A stretch of DNA of 64,000 nucleotides, from positions 1,094,830 through 1,158,829 of the forward strand of contig NZ_BMJV01000001.1 in NCBI RefSeq assembly GCF_014643635.1. The letters are read 5' to 3'. This document shows positions 37,698 to 46,508 of this stretch, in pieces. The translations under genes were made by a program, and so were the position numbers. Within the stretch, counting starts at the first letter, position 1, and every line of letters starts with the position of its first letter. The notes beneath the pieces were generated by a model. It had not been told where the DNA came from and did not search any database. It saw only the letters and a list, made by a program, of their open reading frames with translations. This stretch comes from Salipiger pallidus (GTDB taxonomy: Bacteria; Pseudomonadota; Alphaproteobacteria; Rhodobacterales; Rhodobacteraceae).

Positions 37698-38463
37698 TCT
37701 TGCGCTGCTGATCCGCGCGGCGCGGGCGGCGGCGGAGGTCGCGCTTGGCTATTCTGGGGATTTGCTCAACGTGCGCCACAAGGCCGCCGACGGCAGCCCC
37801 GTGACCGACGCAGACATCGCGGTGAACGACACGCTCCAGCGCATTCTCATGGACGCGCGTCCAGACTATGGCTGGCTCTCCGAAGAAAGCGCCAACGACC
37901 CGGCGCGGCAGGATGCAAGGCGGGTGTTCATCGTCGATCCCATCGACGGCACCCGCAGCTTCATCGGCGGCGGCGATGTCTGGGCCCATGCGCTCGCGGT
38001 CGCGGACGAGGGGCGCGTGACCGCTGCCGTGGTGCTGATGCCGCAGCTGGATCGCCTGTTCAGCGCCGAGACCGGGGGCGGCGCGCACCTGAACGGCGAG
38101 CTACTGACGGTGCGCGTGGCGCAGACGCTGGAGGATGCCCACGTGCTGGCCACGAAGCCCGCTCTTGCGCCCGAGCGCTGGCAGGCCCCTGCCCCGGCCC
38201 CCAGGCGCAGCTACCGCCCGGCGATGGCCTACCAGCTGGCGCTCGTGGCCCAAGGGCGGTTTGACGCGGTGTTCAGCTTCCGTCGGGCGTGGGAATGGGA
38301 CATCGCCGCCGGCGCGCTGCTGCTGGCAGAGGCCGGCGCGGTCATGACCGACATCCAAGGCCGCTCGATCCGCTTCAACGCCGCCGAGCCGCGGCATAAC
38401 GGCCTTGTCGCCGCGAGCCCCACGCTACATGGCGACATACTCGGGCGGCTGGCGCGGACCTAG
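37684..38463 (+). CDS. Inositol monophosphatase family / 3'(2'),5'-bisphosphate nucleotidase-like
   Basis: A 259-residue Li-sensitive phosphatase fold. Metal sites: SEESANDP (Glu), VDPIDGTRSFIGG (DPIDGT) and EWDIAAGALLLAEAGA (WD). The CysQ type hydrolyses PAP; inositol phosphate is the alternative. The start is a TTG with GAGGGG upstream and overlaps pmbA by 14 bases. It heads a cluster leading to the Kdo transferase. Confidence 0.87.
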   Translation: MPESDLALLIRAARAAAEVALGYSGDLLNVRHKAADGSPVTDADIAVNDTLQRILMDARPDYGWLSEESANDPARQDARRVFIVDPIDGTRSFIGGGDVWAHALAVADEGRVTAAVVLMPQLDRLFSAETGGGAHLNGELLTVRVAQTLEDAHVLATKPALAPERWQAPAPAPRRSYRPAMAYQLALVAQGRFDAVFSFRRAWEWDIAAGALLLAEAGAVMTDIQGRSIRFNAAEPRHNGLVAASPTLHGDILGRLART

Positions 38464-38626
38464 GCCGCGCGCCCGCAAGGGAATCGCAAGGAAATTCTGT
38501 CATTCCCGAAGCCTGCCCTGCCGCGTGCCGGCGCTGCCTTCCTGCTATGCCACGGCGCTGCCTCGGGCCTTGACGCCACAGGTCCAGCGCTTAGGTTGCG
38601 CGCGTCTGCTCTTGAAAGGACAGCCC

Positions 38627-38869
38627 ATGGTTCAACGGCTCCATCTCGTGTTCGGCGGTGAACTCGTCACCCCGGAAAAGAACGTCTTCAAGGACGTCGA
38701 CGACCTCCATATCGTCGGGATTTTCCCCGATTACGCCACGGCCCATGACGCTTGGAAGGCCGAAGCGCAGCGCACCGTCGACAATGCCCACATGCGTTAC
38801 TACATCGCCCACCTGCACCGCCTTCGCGACGAGGAACTCGAAGCCTCGACCACCGAAGAGCTGGGCTGA
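38627..38869 (+). CDS. DUF4170 protein
   Basis: An 80-residue protein of the DUF4170 family: LHLVFGGELVTPEKNVFKDV and DLHIVGIFPDYATAHDAWKAEAQR are the conserved blocks. Function is unknown, but it is regularly found beside the Kdo transferase gene in alphaproteobacteria, as here, where waaA starts 8 bases later. AAAGGA precedes the ATG. Confidence 0.87.
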   Translation: MVQRLHLVFGGELVTPEKNVFKDVDDLHIVGIFPDYATAHDAWKAEAQRTVDNAHMRYYIAHLHRLRDEELEASTTEELG

Positions 38870-38877
38870 CCGCCTTC

Positions 38878-40104
38878 GTGCGGAAACCCTTCGCACTATC
38901 GGCATACCTTGCCTATGCCCGCGGCCGCAGCCCCACACTGCCGCCGCTTCCGCCACGGCCCGACGGGCCGCTGGTCTGGATGCACGCGGAACGCCCCGAG
39001 GCGGCCCGCGCCCTTGCCGGGATCGCCGCTCGCATGCAGGTGCAGCGCCCCGAGATCTCGGCCTTCCTGACATACACGCCCGGCAGCACCCCGTGGGAGC
39101 CGAACGCCCGTGAATGCCCGGTGATGCCGCTGGCCCCCGACACCGCCGCCGATGCCCAGACCTTTGCCGCCCACTGGCGCCCGGAGATTGGGCTGTGGAC
39201 TGGTCAGGCGCTGCATCCGGCGCTGCTGTCACGCCTGTCCGAAACCGGCACGAAGCTGATGCACCTCGGCACCCGCAACGAGCCGTTCGAGGCGCCTGCC
39301 CCGCTCTGGGTACCTGACACCACCGCCGCGACGCTGTCCGTCTTCGACCGGCTGTTTGCCGAGGATGACGCGGCCCTGCGCCGTCTACGCCGCATCGGTC
39401 TGCCCGAGACCCGTCTGCGCCGTGCCGGTCCGCTCAGCGCCAGCGCACCGCCGCTCGATTGTTCCGACCGCCTGCACGAGGAAATGGCGGCGCAGCTGTC
39501 GGGGCGCCCGATCTGGCTCGCCGCCCGGGTCCGCGCCTCGGAGGCCTCCGATGTGCTGCGCGCCCACCGCCGCGCCACCCGGCTGGCCCACCGCCTGCTG
39601 TTGGTGTTAGTGCCCGACACCCCCGAGGACGGTGCCGAGATCTCGGCCATGGCGGCGGAATCGGACCTGCGCGTCAACCGCTGGGACATGGGCGAGATGC
39701 CAGACGAGAACTGCCAGATGCTGCTCACCGAGGATGCCACGGAGCTGGGGCTGTGGTACCGGCTGTCGCCCATCGTGTTCCTTGGCGGCTCCCTGCGGCC
39801 CGGCATCGGCGGTGAGGACCCGCTGGAGGTAGCAGCCCATGGTGCCGCGCTGCTCTATGGGCCCAACGTGGGCCGGCACCTGGCGTCCTATACCCAGCTC
39901 GTCGAGGCCGGGGCCGCGCGCATCGTGCGCGATTTCGACACGCTGGCCACGGCGGTGTCGCAGCTTGTCGCCCCGGACCGCGCCGCGGCCATGGCCCATG
40001 CGGGCTGGGACGTGGTCAGCCAGGGCGCCGCGCTGACTGACGAGGTGGTCGCATTGGCCTTCGACTGGCTCGATGGGGACGACGGCACGGGAGAGGCTGC
40101 CTGA
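38878..40104 (+). CDS. waaA: 3-deoxy-D-manno-octulosonic acid (Kdo) transferase
   Basis: A 408-residue GT-B glycosyltransferase. The N-terminal acceptor half ([16 protein letters not shown]) and the C-terminal donor half with [30 protein letters not shown] and the conserved HxP-like region are recognisable as divergent Kdo transferase; the immediate lpxK downstream supports this. It adds Kdo to lipid IVA at the inner membrane face. Start GTG; the usual hydrophobic N-terminal anchor is short. Confidence 0.8.
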   Translation: MRKPFALSAYLAYARGRSPTLPPLPPRPDGPLVWMHAERPEAARALAGIAARMQVQRPEISAFLTYTPGSTPWEPNARECPVMPLAPDTAADAQTFAAHWRPEIGLWTGQALHPALLSRLSETGTKLMHLGTRNEPFEAPAPLWVPDTTAATLSVFDRLFAEDDAALRRLRRIGLPETRLRRAGPLSASAPPLDCSDRLHEEMAAQLSGRPIWLAARVRASEASDVLRAHRRATRLAHRLLLVLVPDTPEDGAEISAMAAESDLRVNRWDMGEMPDENCQMLLTEDATELGLWYRLSPIVFLGGSLRPGIGGEDPLEVAAHGAALLYGPNVGRHLASYTQLVEAGAARIVRDFDTLATAVSQLVAPDRAAAMAHAGWDVVSQGAALTDEVVALAFDWLDGDDGTGEAA

Positions 40105-41093
40105 TGCGCGCGCCCGGTTTTTGGTACACCCCAGCAAGCCGCCCCGCCTGGCAGGCTCGTGTCCTTGCGCCGCTGGGCGCCCTGACTGCGGCAGCCACGG
40201 CGCGCCGGGTGGCCCGGCCCGGCGCACGGGTGGACGTGCCTGTCGTCTGCGTCGGCAACATCAACGCAGGCGGCACCGGCAAGACCCCCACCGTGATCGC
40301 CCTGATCGAACGCCTGACATCGATGAAGCGCAAGGTGCACATCGTATCGCGCGGCCATGGCGGGCGACTCGAGGGACCGGTACAGGTGGATCCGCTGCAC
40401 CACACGGCCGAGGACACCGGGGACGAGCCGCTGTTGCTGGCCGCCTTCACGCCCACTTGGGTCTCGCGCGACCGTGCCGCCGGCGCACGCGCCGCCATTG
40501 CCGCGGGGGCAGAGGTCATCGTGCTGGATGACGGGTTCCAGAACCCGTCCCTCGTCAAGGATCTGTCGCTGATCGTAGTGGATGCCGCGAAGGGCTTTGG
40601 CAACGGGCGCTGTATGCCCGCAGGCCCTCTGAGAGAACCCGTAGCGAAGGGCCTTGCCCGCGGCGACCTCGTGCTCAGCATCGGCCCTGAAAGCGCTCAG
40701 GAGGGCTTCCAGGACGCTTGGAGCGCTACGCTGCGCCTGCCCCATCTGAAGGGCGCTCTTGCCCCGCTTCAGACTGGCATGGACTGGAGGGGGTTGCGAG
40801 CCCTCGCCTTCGCCGGAATCGGCCACCCGGAGAAGTTCTTTGCCACCCTGTCAGGCCTAGGGGCCGAGCTTGTCCAGACCCACGCGCTTGACGACCACCA
40901 GCCGTTTACCACGGCCCTGCTGACCCGTCTCGAACGCGATGCCGCCCGGCTGGGCGCGCAGCTGGTGACCACCGAGAAGGACGCCGTGCGCCTGCCCGCC
41001 ACCTTCCGCCCCAAGGTGCTGACCTTGCCCGTTCGGCTACAGCTCGCGGATCCAGCTCCGCTCGACAGCGCACTGGCTGCGCTGTTCCACTGA
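40104..41093 (+). CDS. lpxK: Tetraacyldisaccharide 4'-kinase
   Basis: A 329-residue LpxK. The Walker-type P-loop is [24 protein letters not shown] carries the conserved Asp pair; [10 protein letters not shown] is the C-terminal signature. It phosphorylates the lipid A disaccharide at the 4' position, the step before Kdo addition. Start overlaps the waaA stop by one base (TGATG). Confidence 0.95.
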   Translation: MRAPGFWYTPASRPAWQARVLAPLGALTAAATARRVARPGARVDVPVVCVGNINAGGTGKTPTVIALIERLTSMKRKVHIVSRGHGGRLEGPVQVDPLHHTAEDTGDEPLLLAAFTPTWVSRDRAAGARAAIAAGAEVIVLDDGFQNPSLVKDLSLIVVDAAKGFGNGRCMPAGPLREPVAKGLARGDLVLSIGPESAQEGFQDAWSATLRLPHLKGALAPLQTGMDWRGLRALAFAGIGHPEKFFATLSGLGAELVQTHALDDHQPFTTALLTRLERDAARLGAQLVTTEKDAVRLPATFRPKVLTLPVRLQLADPAPLDSALAALFH

Positions 41094-41111
41094 CTTCCGG
41101 GGCTGCCCCCC

Positions 41112-41135
41112 ACAAATTTCCCGCAAGAAATTTGT
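41112..41135. repeat. AAATTT-type hairpin, copy 1
   Basis: ACAAATTTC pairs perfectly with GAAATTTGT around CCGCAA. It lies between the converging lpxK and N-formylglutamate amidohydrolase genes, 18 bases after lpxK. A second such hairpin occurs at 50496-50520. Confidence 0.75.
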
Positions 41136-41154
41136 CGCCCGAACGGCCCGGTAA

Positions 41155-42021
41155 CTACTCCGCGGCGAGCGGCACATCGCGGTCGCGATGTCCGATGGCT
41201 GCCACCTCAGCAACAACCCCGCGCAGCGTGCGCCGCAACGCCTGGAAATTGTCGTTCAGGCGCAGCGTGGCCTCGTCCATGTAAAGCGATCGGTCGATCT
41301 CGATCTGGACCGCATGCTGGCGCCGCGACGGGCGCCCGTAGGCCTGCGTGACATAGGCCCCGGCAAAAGGCGTGTTGCGTGCCACCACCAGTCCCGCGCC
41401 GACAAGTGCCGCCTCGACCCGAGCCACGATGTCCGGATGCGCTGATGCGCCGAAACGGTCACCAAGCACCACCTCGGGCCGCCGCGCCCCTCCCCGGCTT
41501 ATCCCTTCCAGCGCCTCATGCGGCATGGAATGGCAATCGATAAGCACAGCCTCTCCGAACTGGTCAAAGGCCGCCGACATGAGGCGGCGCAGCTGATCGT
41601 GATAGGGACGCCAATAGCGTGCGATGCGCCGCTCGGCCTCGGCCAGCGGCATCTTGCCGCGATAGATCGCCCGCCCGTTCGAGACCACGCGCGGCACGAC
41701 CCCAAGCCCACTGGCCACCCGCGGATTGTGCCCGCTGCGCCGAACCCCCTCGATCAGGGCGGGGTCAAGTTCGTCCGGCGAACGGTTGAGGTCTATGTAG
41801 GCCCGAGGCGCACCCGCCCGCAGCAGCGGTGCGCCAAACTGCGGGGCACAGTCGAACAGGCGGTCCACGAAGGCATCTTCGGACGATCGGATCGTCAGCT
41901 CGTCGAGAACCGTCCCCTTCAGGAAACTCCACGGGTAATCCCGCCCTGAATGCGGCGAGGCGAACACCACACAGGACGTGGGCTGTTCGGGCAAATCGAG
42001 ATGATAAGCGACCTTGGGCAT
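41155..42021 (-). CDS. N-formylglutamate amidohydrolase family protein
   Basis: A 288-residue FGase-family protein. VVFASPHSGRDYPW, DCAPQFGAPLLRAGAPRAYIDLNR and LIDCHSMPHEALEG are conserved segments carrying metal-binding His/Asp. Such enzymes hydrolyse N-formylglutamate (histidine degradation) or related N-acyl amino acids. No hut genes are adjacent, so the in vivo substrate is uncertain. Confidence 0.85.
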   Translation of the reverse strand: MPKVAYHLDLPEQPTSCVVFASPHSGRDYPWSFLKGTVLDELTIRSSEDAFVDRLFDCAPQFGAPLLRAGAPRAYIDLNRSPDELDPALIEGVRRSGHNPRVASGLGVVPRVVSNGRAIYRGKMPLAEAERRIARYWRPYHDQLRRLMSAAFDQFGEAVLIDCHSMPHEALEGISRGGARRPEVVLGDRFGASAHPDIVARVEAALVGAGLVVARNTPFAGAYVTQAYGRPSRRQHAVQIEIDRSLYMDEATLRLNDNFQALRRTLRGVVAEVAAIGHRDRDVPLAAE

Positions 42022-42120
42022 CCGGGCTCCTTCGAGGTAAAGCTTAGCGCGATTTCCTGGACTGCCAAAAGCCTGTTTTGAAAGCCATTCCGGAAACTTG
42101 AAATATCTTGAGGAAAGCCC

Positions 42121-42149
42121 TTGTCACCCCCCGCGACTCCTTTTATAGA
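42121..42149 (+). promoter_or_regulatory. Sigma70 promoter of tRNA-Val
   Basis: TTGTCA, exactly 17 bases, TATAGA, followed about 77 bases later by the tRNA. The best promoter match in the window. Confidence 0.75.
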
Positions 42150-42225
42150 GCGCTCCACCGGCGCGGTGATCTTCGCGCCCCGCTACTTTCCGGGGCACAA
42201 TGATCTTAGCGCACAGGTCGTGAAT

Positions 42226-42300
42226 GGGCGGTTAGCTCAGCGGTAGAGCACTACGTTGACATCGTAGGGGCCACTGGTTCGATCCCAGTACCGCCCACCA
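42226..42300 (+). tRNA. tRNA-Val (GAC)
   Basis: A 75-base cloverleaf: acceptor GGGCGGT with ACCGCCC, discriminator A and encoded CCA. The anticodon stem CTACG/CGTAG flanks the loop TTGACAT, so the anticodon is GAC (42258-42260), valine. The T arm is CTGG-TTCGATC-CCAG. It is preceded by a good sigma70 promoter and followed 87 bases later by rpmJ, possibly in one transcript. Confidence 0.95.
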
Positions 42301-42387
42301 TGACCAGGAATTCAACGCCTTCACCACGGTGCAGGCATACCGCAACGCCAAGGCGCTCGCGCGCCGCGAACAAGAGGAGAGACCACC
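42301..42387 (+). other. Coding-like fragment without a start, between tRNA-Val and rpmJ
   Basis: From about 42301 one frame reads [20 protein letters not shown] then EQEERPP and a TGA that overlaps the rpmJ ATG (ATGA). Composition and coupling look like a protein C-terminus, but the frame has a stop in the tRNA and no start codon was found. It may be the remnant of a gene cut off by rearrangement at the tRNA 3' end, or chance. Confidence 0.3.
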
Positions 42388-42513
42388 ATGAAGGTCGCAA
42401 ACTCGCTCCGCTCGCTCAAACAGCGCCATCGCGACTGCCGCGTCGTGCGCCGCAAGGGCCGCGTTTACGTGATCAACAAGACCCAGCGTCGTTTCAAAGC
42501 CCGTCAGGGCTGA
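42388..42513 (+). CDS. rpmJ: 50S ribosomal protein L36 (zinc-free type)
   Basis: A 41-residue basic protein, [14 protein letters not shown] then [19 protein letters not shown] and ending ARQG. It has the L36 length and ends but lacks the CXXC...CXXXH zinc ligands, so it is the C-minus (YkgO-like) form. This type is the usual single L36 in alphaproteobacteria. AGGAGAG precedes the ATG. A clear terminator follows. Confidence 0.93.
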   Translation: MKVANSLRSLKQRHRDCRVVRRKGRVYVINKTQRRFKARQG

Positions 42514-42543
42514 GCCGCAAGGTCCACATCACGAAGAACGATC

Positions 42544-42568
42544 AGCCACCCTCCGGGGTGGCTTTTTG
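42544..42568 (+). terminator. Intrinsic terminator of rpmJ
   Basis: AGCCACCC pairs with GGGTGGCT around TCCG and is followed by a TTTTTG tract, 30 bases after the rpmJ stop. Confidence 0.9.
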
Positions 42569-42696
42569 TTTTGGCTGAAGCCGCAGAGTTTTGCGCCAAG
42601 GGGAACGGCCGCCGTTGACACGAGCCACGCGCTGTAGCCGCTAAGGCCGGCGTCACACCGCACTGATCGGGCCCGCCCGGAGGCAGGCCCCGACCC

Positions 42697-43359
42697 CTAA
42701 AGTTTCGGGATCGCAGGCTCAATCCGCGCTGCTGCCACGAAGCGTGCAATCATGTCGGCGTCCTTCACACCCGGTGCCGATTCGACACCCGAAGACACAT
42801 CGACCTGGCGGGTTCCCGTCATGGCTATGGCAGCACCGACATTCTCCTCCGTTAGTCCACCAGCCAGCATCCACGGACACGGCCAACGACGCCCGGCAAT
42901 CAGTCGCCAGTCGAACGCCAGCCCGTTTCCGCCGGGCAAGGCTGCGCCCTTGGGCGCCTTGGCATCCACCAGGATCTGGTCGGCCACACGGCCATACTCG
43001 GCCAGTGCAGGCAGATCCGCCTCGCTGGCGACCCCCACCGCCTTCATCACCGGCAGGCCATAGCGGGCCCGTACCTCGGCCACCCGCTCCACGCTCTCGC
43101 GCCCGTGCAGCTGCAACATGTCAAGCGGCACAGATTCCATGATTTCGTCCAGAAGCGCATCGTCGGCGTTCACCAGAAGCGCCACCTTGGCAAGCCCCAC
43201 GGGGGCCGCCAGCGCCAGCTCACGCGCATGTTGTACGCTCACATGGCGCGGAGACTTGGGAAAGAACACGAAGCCCGCGTAGCGCGCTCCAGCCTTGGCC
43301 ACGGCCTCCACATCGCTCGCACAGGTCAGCCCGCAGATTTTGACGTTCACCTCGCTCAT
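42697..43359 (-). CDS. trpF: Phosphoribosylanthranilate isomerase
   Basis: A 220-residue TIM barrel. [20 protein letters not shown] (catalytic Cys), [27 protein letters not shown] and [13 protein letters not shown] are the TrpF signatures. It isomerises phosphoribosylanthranilate in tryptophan synthesis. It stands after lapA, the common order, but trpB does not follow; instead the converging rpmJ region lies downstream. Confidence 0.95.
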   Translation of the reverse strand: MSEVNVKICGLTCASDVEAVAKAGARYAGFVFFPKSPRHVSVQHARELALAAPVGLAKVALLVNADDALLDEIMESVPLDMLQLHGRESVERVAEVRARYGLPVMKAVGVASEADLPALAEYGRVADQILVDAKAPKGAALPGGNGLAFDWRLIAGRRWPCPWMLAGGLTEENVGAAIAMTGTRQVDVSSGVESAPGVKDADMIARFVAAARIEPAIPKL

Positions 43360-43496
43360 GAGGGCCGCCTCCTTGTCTGAAACCCCGGCTTCCAGTTGCC
43401 GAAAACTACCCCGGGGTGAATTGGCCGAAAGGCCAAGAGGGGCAGAGCCCCACTCCGGCCCGCCCCTCTCGTCCTTGAACTCCGTCGAAGTTGACG

Positions 43497-43847
43497 TCAG
43501 GCGCTGCGATCCAAGATCGCCAGGACCTCGTCCTTGCCCTTGTCGCGCTCGGCTTGGGTCTTCTTCAGCTCGCGCTCGAGATTGCGGACCTCGGCCTTCC
43601 GGTGCGCCGCGGCCGAACGATGCTTGTGCTCACGCATCCATTCCCACACGAAGCCGATCATCAGACCGCCCACGATCCCAAGGAAAAACACCAGGAACAC
43701 CGGCATGGTCAGGCCGTGCTGGAAGCCCATGACCGCTGCGAGGTCATCGGGCAGCAGTTGCAGCTCCACCATCGAGCGGTTGGCCATGGCGATCGAAACC
43801 AGAATGATCGCCAGAATGCCCAGGAAGGCATAGCGGATGTATCGCAT
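43497..43847 (-). CDS. lapA: LapA-type membrane protein (DUF1049)
   Basis: A 116-residue protein with two transmembrane helices ([20 protein letters not shown] and [20 protein letters not shown]) and a cytoplasmic coiled coil ([18 protein letters not shown]), the LapA/YciS architecture. In E. coli LapA helps regulate LPS synthesis. It is 3 bases after ihfB. Confidence 0.85.
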   Translation of the reverse strand: MRYIRYAFLGILAIILVSIAMANRSMVELQLLPDDLAAVMGFQHGLTMPVFLVFFLGIVGGLMIGFVWEWMREHKHRSAAAHRKAEVRNLERELKKTQAERDKGKDEVLAILDRSA

Positions 43848-43850
43848 GTG

Positions 43851-44138
43851 TCAGTCTTGCTTTCCGTTCAGCCGGTCGCGAAGCAGCTTGCCCGTCTTGA
43901 AGAAGGGCACGTGCTTTTCCTCGACCTCGACCGCCTCGCCCGTTCGCGGGTTGCGGCCCAGTCTTGCATCGCGCTTCTTGACCGAAAAGGCCCCGAAGCC
44001 GCGCAACTCGACCCGATCGCCCCGGGCCATGGCATTGGTCACCTCGTCGAAGATCGTGTTCACGATCCGCTCCACGTCCCGCTGGTAGAGATGCGGGTTA
44101 TCTTCCGAGATCTTCTGGATCAATTCCGATCTGATCAT
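43851..44138 (-). CDS. ihfB: Integration host factor subunit beta
   Basis: A 95-residue HU/IHF DNA-bending protein: [43 protein letters not shown] and the flanking lysines match IhfB (HimD). It pairs with IhfA to bend DNA at promoters and origins. Start at MIRSEL by family. It follows rpsA, the standard order. Confidence 0.95.
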   Translation of the reverse strand: MIRSELIQKISEDNPHLYQRDVERIVNTIFDEVTNAMARGDRVELRGFGAFSVKKRDARLGRNPRTGEAVEVEEKHVPFFKTGKLLRDRLNGKQD

Positions 44139-44346
44139 CCGTTGCACATCCCCTCTGGGCGCAAGTTCGTGGTCACTTCGTCTTATGACACTAGCGCAGG
44201 TCATTCCAAACGCAAACCCGAAGATCACGAAAAACCCATCCAAGGCAGCCACTTGTGCCCATACACATGCCCAGCCGGTCAAATCCGCCCGCAAGAGCAG
44301 CTGGCACAGCCCTGCCAGCGCCCGCGATTCGCAGATGCACGAGGCA

Positions 44347-44380
44347 GAAAAAAGGGCCCCCGACCGGATGGCGGGGGCCC
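44347..44380 (-). terminator. Intrinsic terminator of rpsA
   Basis: GGGCCCCCG (44354-44362) pairs with CGGGGGCCC (44372-44380); on the minus strand followed by TTTTTTC. It is about 30 bases after the rpsA stop. Confidence 0.9.
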
Positions 44381-44411
44381 TTCTGTGTCATGCGTCAGAC
44401 GCAAGCTCGGA

Positions 44412-46088
44412 TCAGTTGTCGCCCTTGAGCGCTGCGCCGAGGATGTCGCCGAGCGATGCACCCGAGTCGGACGAGCCGTACTGTTCCACGGCTTCCTTCT
44501 CTTCGGCGATCTCGCGCGCCTTGATCGACAGGCCCAGACGACGGGTCTTGCTGTCGATGTTGGTCACGCGGACGTCGAGGTGATCGCCAACCGAGAAACG
44601 CTCGGGGCGTTGCTCTGCACGGTCACGCGACAGGTCCGAACGGCGGATGAAGGACTTCATGCCTTCGTATTCCACCTCGATGCCACCATCTTCGATCGCG
44701 GTGACCGCGACGGTGATGATCGAGCCGCGCTTCACGCCGCCCACGGCATCAGCGAACTTGTCGCCGCCCAGTGCCTTGATCGAGAGCGAGATACGCTCCT
44801 TGTCGGTGTCCACTTCGGTGACAACGGCCTGAACCACGTCGCCCTTGCGGTACTCCTGGATCGCCTCTTCGCCACGCTGGTCCCAGCTGAGGTCGGAGAG
44901 GTGAACCATGCCGTCGATCTCGCCGTCGAGGCCGATGAACAAACCGAATTCGGTGATGTTCTTGACTTCGCCTTCGACCTGAGTGCCTTCCGGATGGGTT
45001 TCCGAGAACACTTCCCACGGGTTGCGCATGGTCTGCTTGAGGCCGAGCGACACGCGGCGCTTGGCCGGGTCGATCTCGAGAACCATGACGTCCACTTCCT
45101 GCGAGGTCGACACGATCTTGCCCGGGTGCACGTTCTTCTTGGTCCAGGACATTTCCGAGACGTGAACCAGACCCTCGACGCCCGGCTCCAGCTCCACGAA
45201 TGCACCGTAATCGGTGATGTTCGTGACGCGGCCCTTGTGGACGCTGCCCAGCGGGAACTTGACGGCAACCAGATCCCACGGATCTTCCTGCAGCTGTTTC
45301 ATGCCGAGGGAGATACGGTGAGTTTCCTTGTTGATCTTGATGACCTGGACCTTGACGGTCTCGCCGATCGCCAGGATCTCGGACGGGTGGTTGACGCGGC
45401 GCCATGCCATGTCGGTCACGTGCAGCAGGCCATCCACGCCGCCGAGGTCGACGAATGCGCCGTACTCGGTGATGTTCTTGACCACGCCGTCGACCGTCTG
45501 ACCTTCGGTCAGGTTGGCGATGACTTCGGCACGCTGTTCGGCACGCGATTCTTCAAGGATTGCACGACGCGAGACAACGATGTTGCCACGGCGACGGTCC
45601 ATCTTGAGGATCTGGAACGGCTGCTTGAGACCCATGAGCGGGCCGGCGTCACGCACGGGGCGCACATCGACCTGGGAGCCGGGCAGGAAGGCCACGGCGC
45701 CGCCGAGGTCGACGGTGAAGCCACCCTTGACGCGGCCGAAGATCGCACCTTCGACGCGTGCGTCGTCGGCATATGCTTTCTCGAGACGGTCCCACGCCTC
45801 TTCACGGCGTGCCATCTCGCGCGAGATGACGGCTTCGCCGCGGGCGTTCTCTGCGGAACGCAGGTAAACCTCGACTTCGTCGCCGACACCGATTTCGGGG
45901 GCTTCGCCGGGGTTTGCGAATTCTTTCAGATCAACGCGGCCTTCCATTTTGTAGCCGACGTCGATGATGGCTTGGCCCGCTTCGATTGCGATGACCTTGC
46001 CTTTGACAACCGAACCTTCGTCCGGGGTGTCCATTTCGAGGCTTTCATTAAGGAGGGCCTCGAATTCCTCCATGGTCGCGTTAGCCAT
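44412..46088 (-). CDS. rpsA: 30S ribosomal protein S1
   Basis: A 558-residue protein with six S1 OB-fold repeats; typical repeat starts are GSVVKGKVIAIEAGQAIIDVG, GQTVDGVVKNITEYGAFVDL and GSVHKGRVTNITDYGAFVEL, and a last repeat near the C-terminus GDHLDVRVTNIDSKTRRLGLSI. It binds mRNA at the ribosome. The start MANATMEEFEALLNESLE was preferred by family; an ATG three codons upstream (46097) sits too close to the SD. A long leader with a hairpin lies upstream. Confidence 0.96.
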   Translation of the reverse strand: MANATMEEFEALLNESLEMDTPDEGSVVKGKVIAIEAGQAIIDVGYKMEGRVDLKEFANPGEAPEIGVGDEVEVYLRSAENARGEAVISREMARREEAWDRLEKAYADDARVEGAIFGRVKGGFTVDLGGAVAFLPGSQVDVRPVRDAGPLMGLKQPFQILKMDRRRGNIVVSRRAILEESRAEQRAEVIANLTEGQTVDGVVKNITEYGAFVDLGGVDGLLHVTDMAWRRVNHPSEILAIGETVKVQVIKINKETHRISLGMKQLQEDPWDLVAVKFPLGSVHKGRVTNITDYGAFVELEPGVEGLVHVSEMSWTKKNVHPGKIVSTSQEVDVMVLEIDPAKRRVSLGLKQTMRNPWEVFSETHPEGTQVEGEVKNITEFGLFIGLDGEIDGMVHLSDLSWDQRGEEAIQEYRKGDVVQAVVTEVDTDKERISLSIKALGGDKFADAVGGVKRGSIITVAVTAIEDGGIEVEYEGMKSFIRRSDLSRDRAEQRPERFSVGDHLDVRVTNIDSKTRRLGLSIKAREIAEEKEAVEQYGSSDSGASLGDILGAALKGDN

Positions 46089-46199
46089 GTGGCTCATGTT
46101 CCTTTACATATCGTTATTCCGGCCGGGCGGTTGTCTCCGCCGGTCTTGGATGGGTCCGCATTGAGCGGGAATTGGTCGTCTCGCGGGCAGTCACGAAAT

Positions 46200-46250
46200 G
46201 CGAAGAAGGCCACCTTGAACCGGGTCTCGGTGGCCCTGCTCCTTCTTCGC
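46200..46250 (-). promoter_or_regulatory. Long hairpin in the rpsA leader
   Basis: GCGAAGAAG pairs with CTTCTTCGC, and inside it GGCCACC with GGTGGCC, giving a two-part stem of about 16 bp. It lies about 110 bases before the rpsA start, within the predicted leader. S1 represses its own mRNA in other bacteria (established), so this could be its target; that is inference. Confidence 0.5.
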
Positions 46251-46282
46251 CCGTGGCAGTCCCTGCCCCGACCGACGCGCGC

Positions 46283-46311
46283 GGCTTACGCCAACAGACA
46301 GCATTTATCAA
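46283..46311 (-). promoter_or_regulatory. Possible sigma70 promoter of rpsA
   Basis: Minus strand TTGATA (46306-46311), 17 bases, TAAGCC (46283-46288). The resulting leader would be about 190 bases and contain the hairpin at 46200-46250. Confidence 0.45.
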
Positions 46312-46375
46312 GCCCTGGCCGGCCTACGCCGCCTCTCTTTCCCTTGAAACAGCACCCGGACCACCGGTCAGGCCT

Positions 46376-46483
46376 GCCTCCGGCGGGGATATTTGAGGGT
46401 CAAAGGAAGCACAGGCCGCGGCCACCCTTTCCTTTGACACCAAATATCCCGGGGGAGGCGCGAAGCGCCGGGGGCAGAGCCCC
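46376..46483. repeat. Dispersed intergenic repeat, copy C (inverted pair)
   Basis: Left arm 46376-46407: GCCTCCGGCGGGGATATTT then GGTCAAAGGAA. Right arm 46428-46483, inverted: TTTCCTTTGACAC, AAATATCCCGGGGGAGGCG, CGAAGCG hairpin and GGGGGCAGAGCCCC. The arm ends can pair. It separates the aldo/keto reductase from rpsA. Confidence 0.85.
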
Positions 46484-46508
46484 CTCGCCCAGGGCCACAG
46501 ATTGGGTG

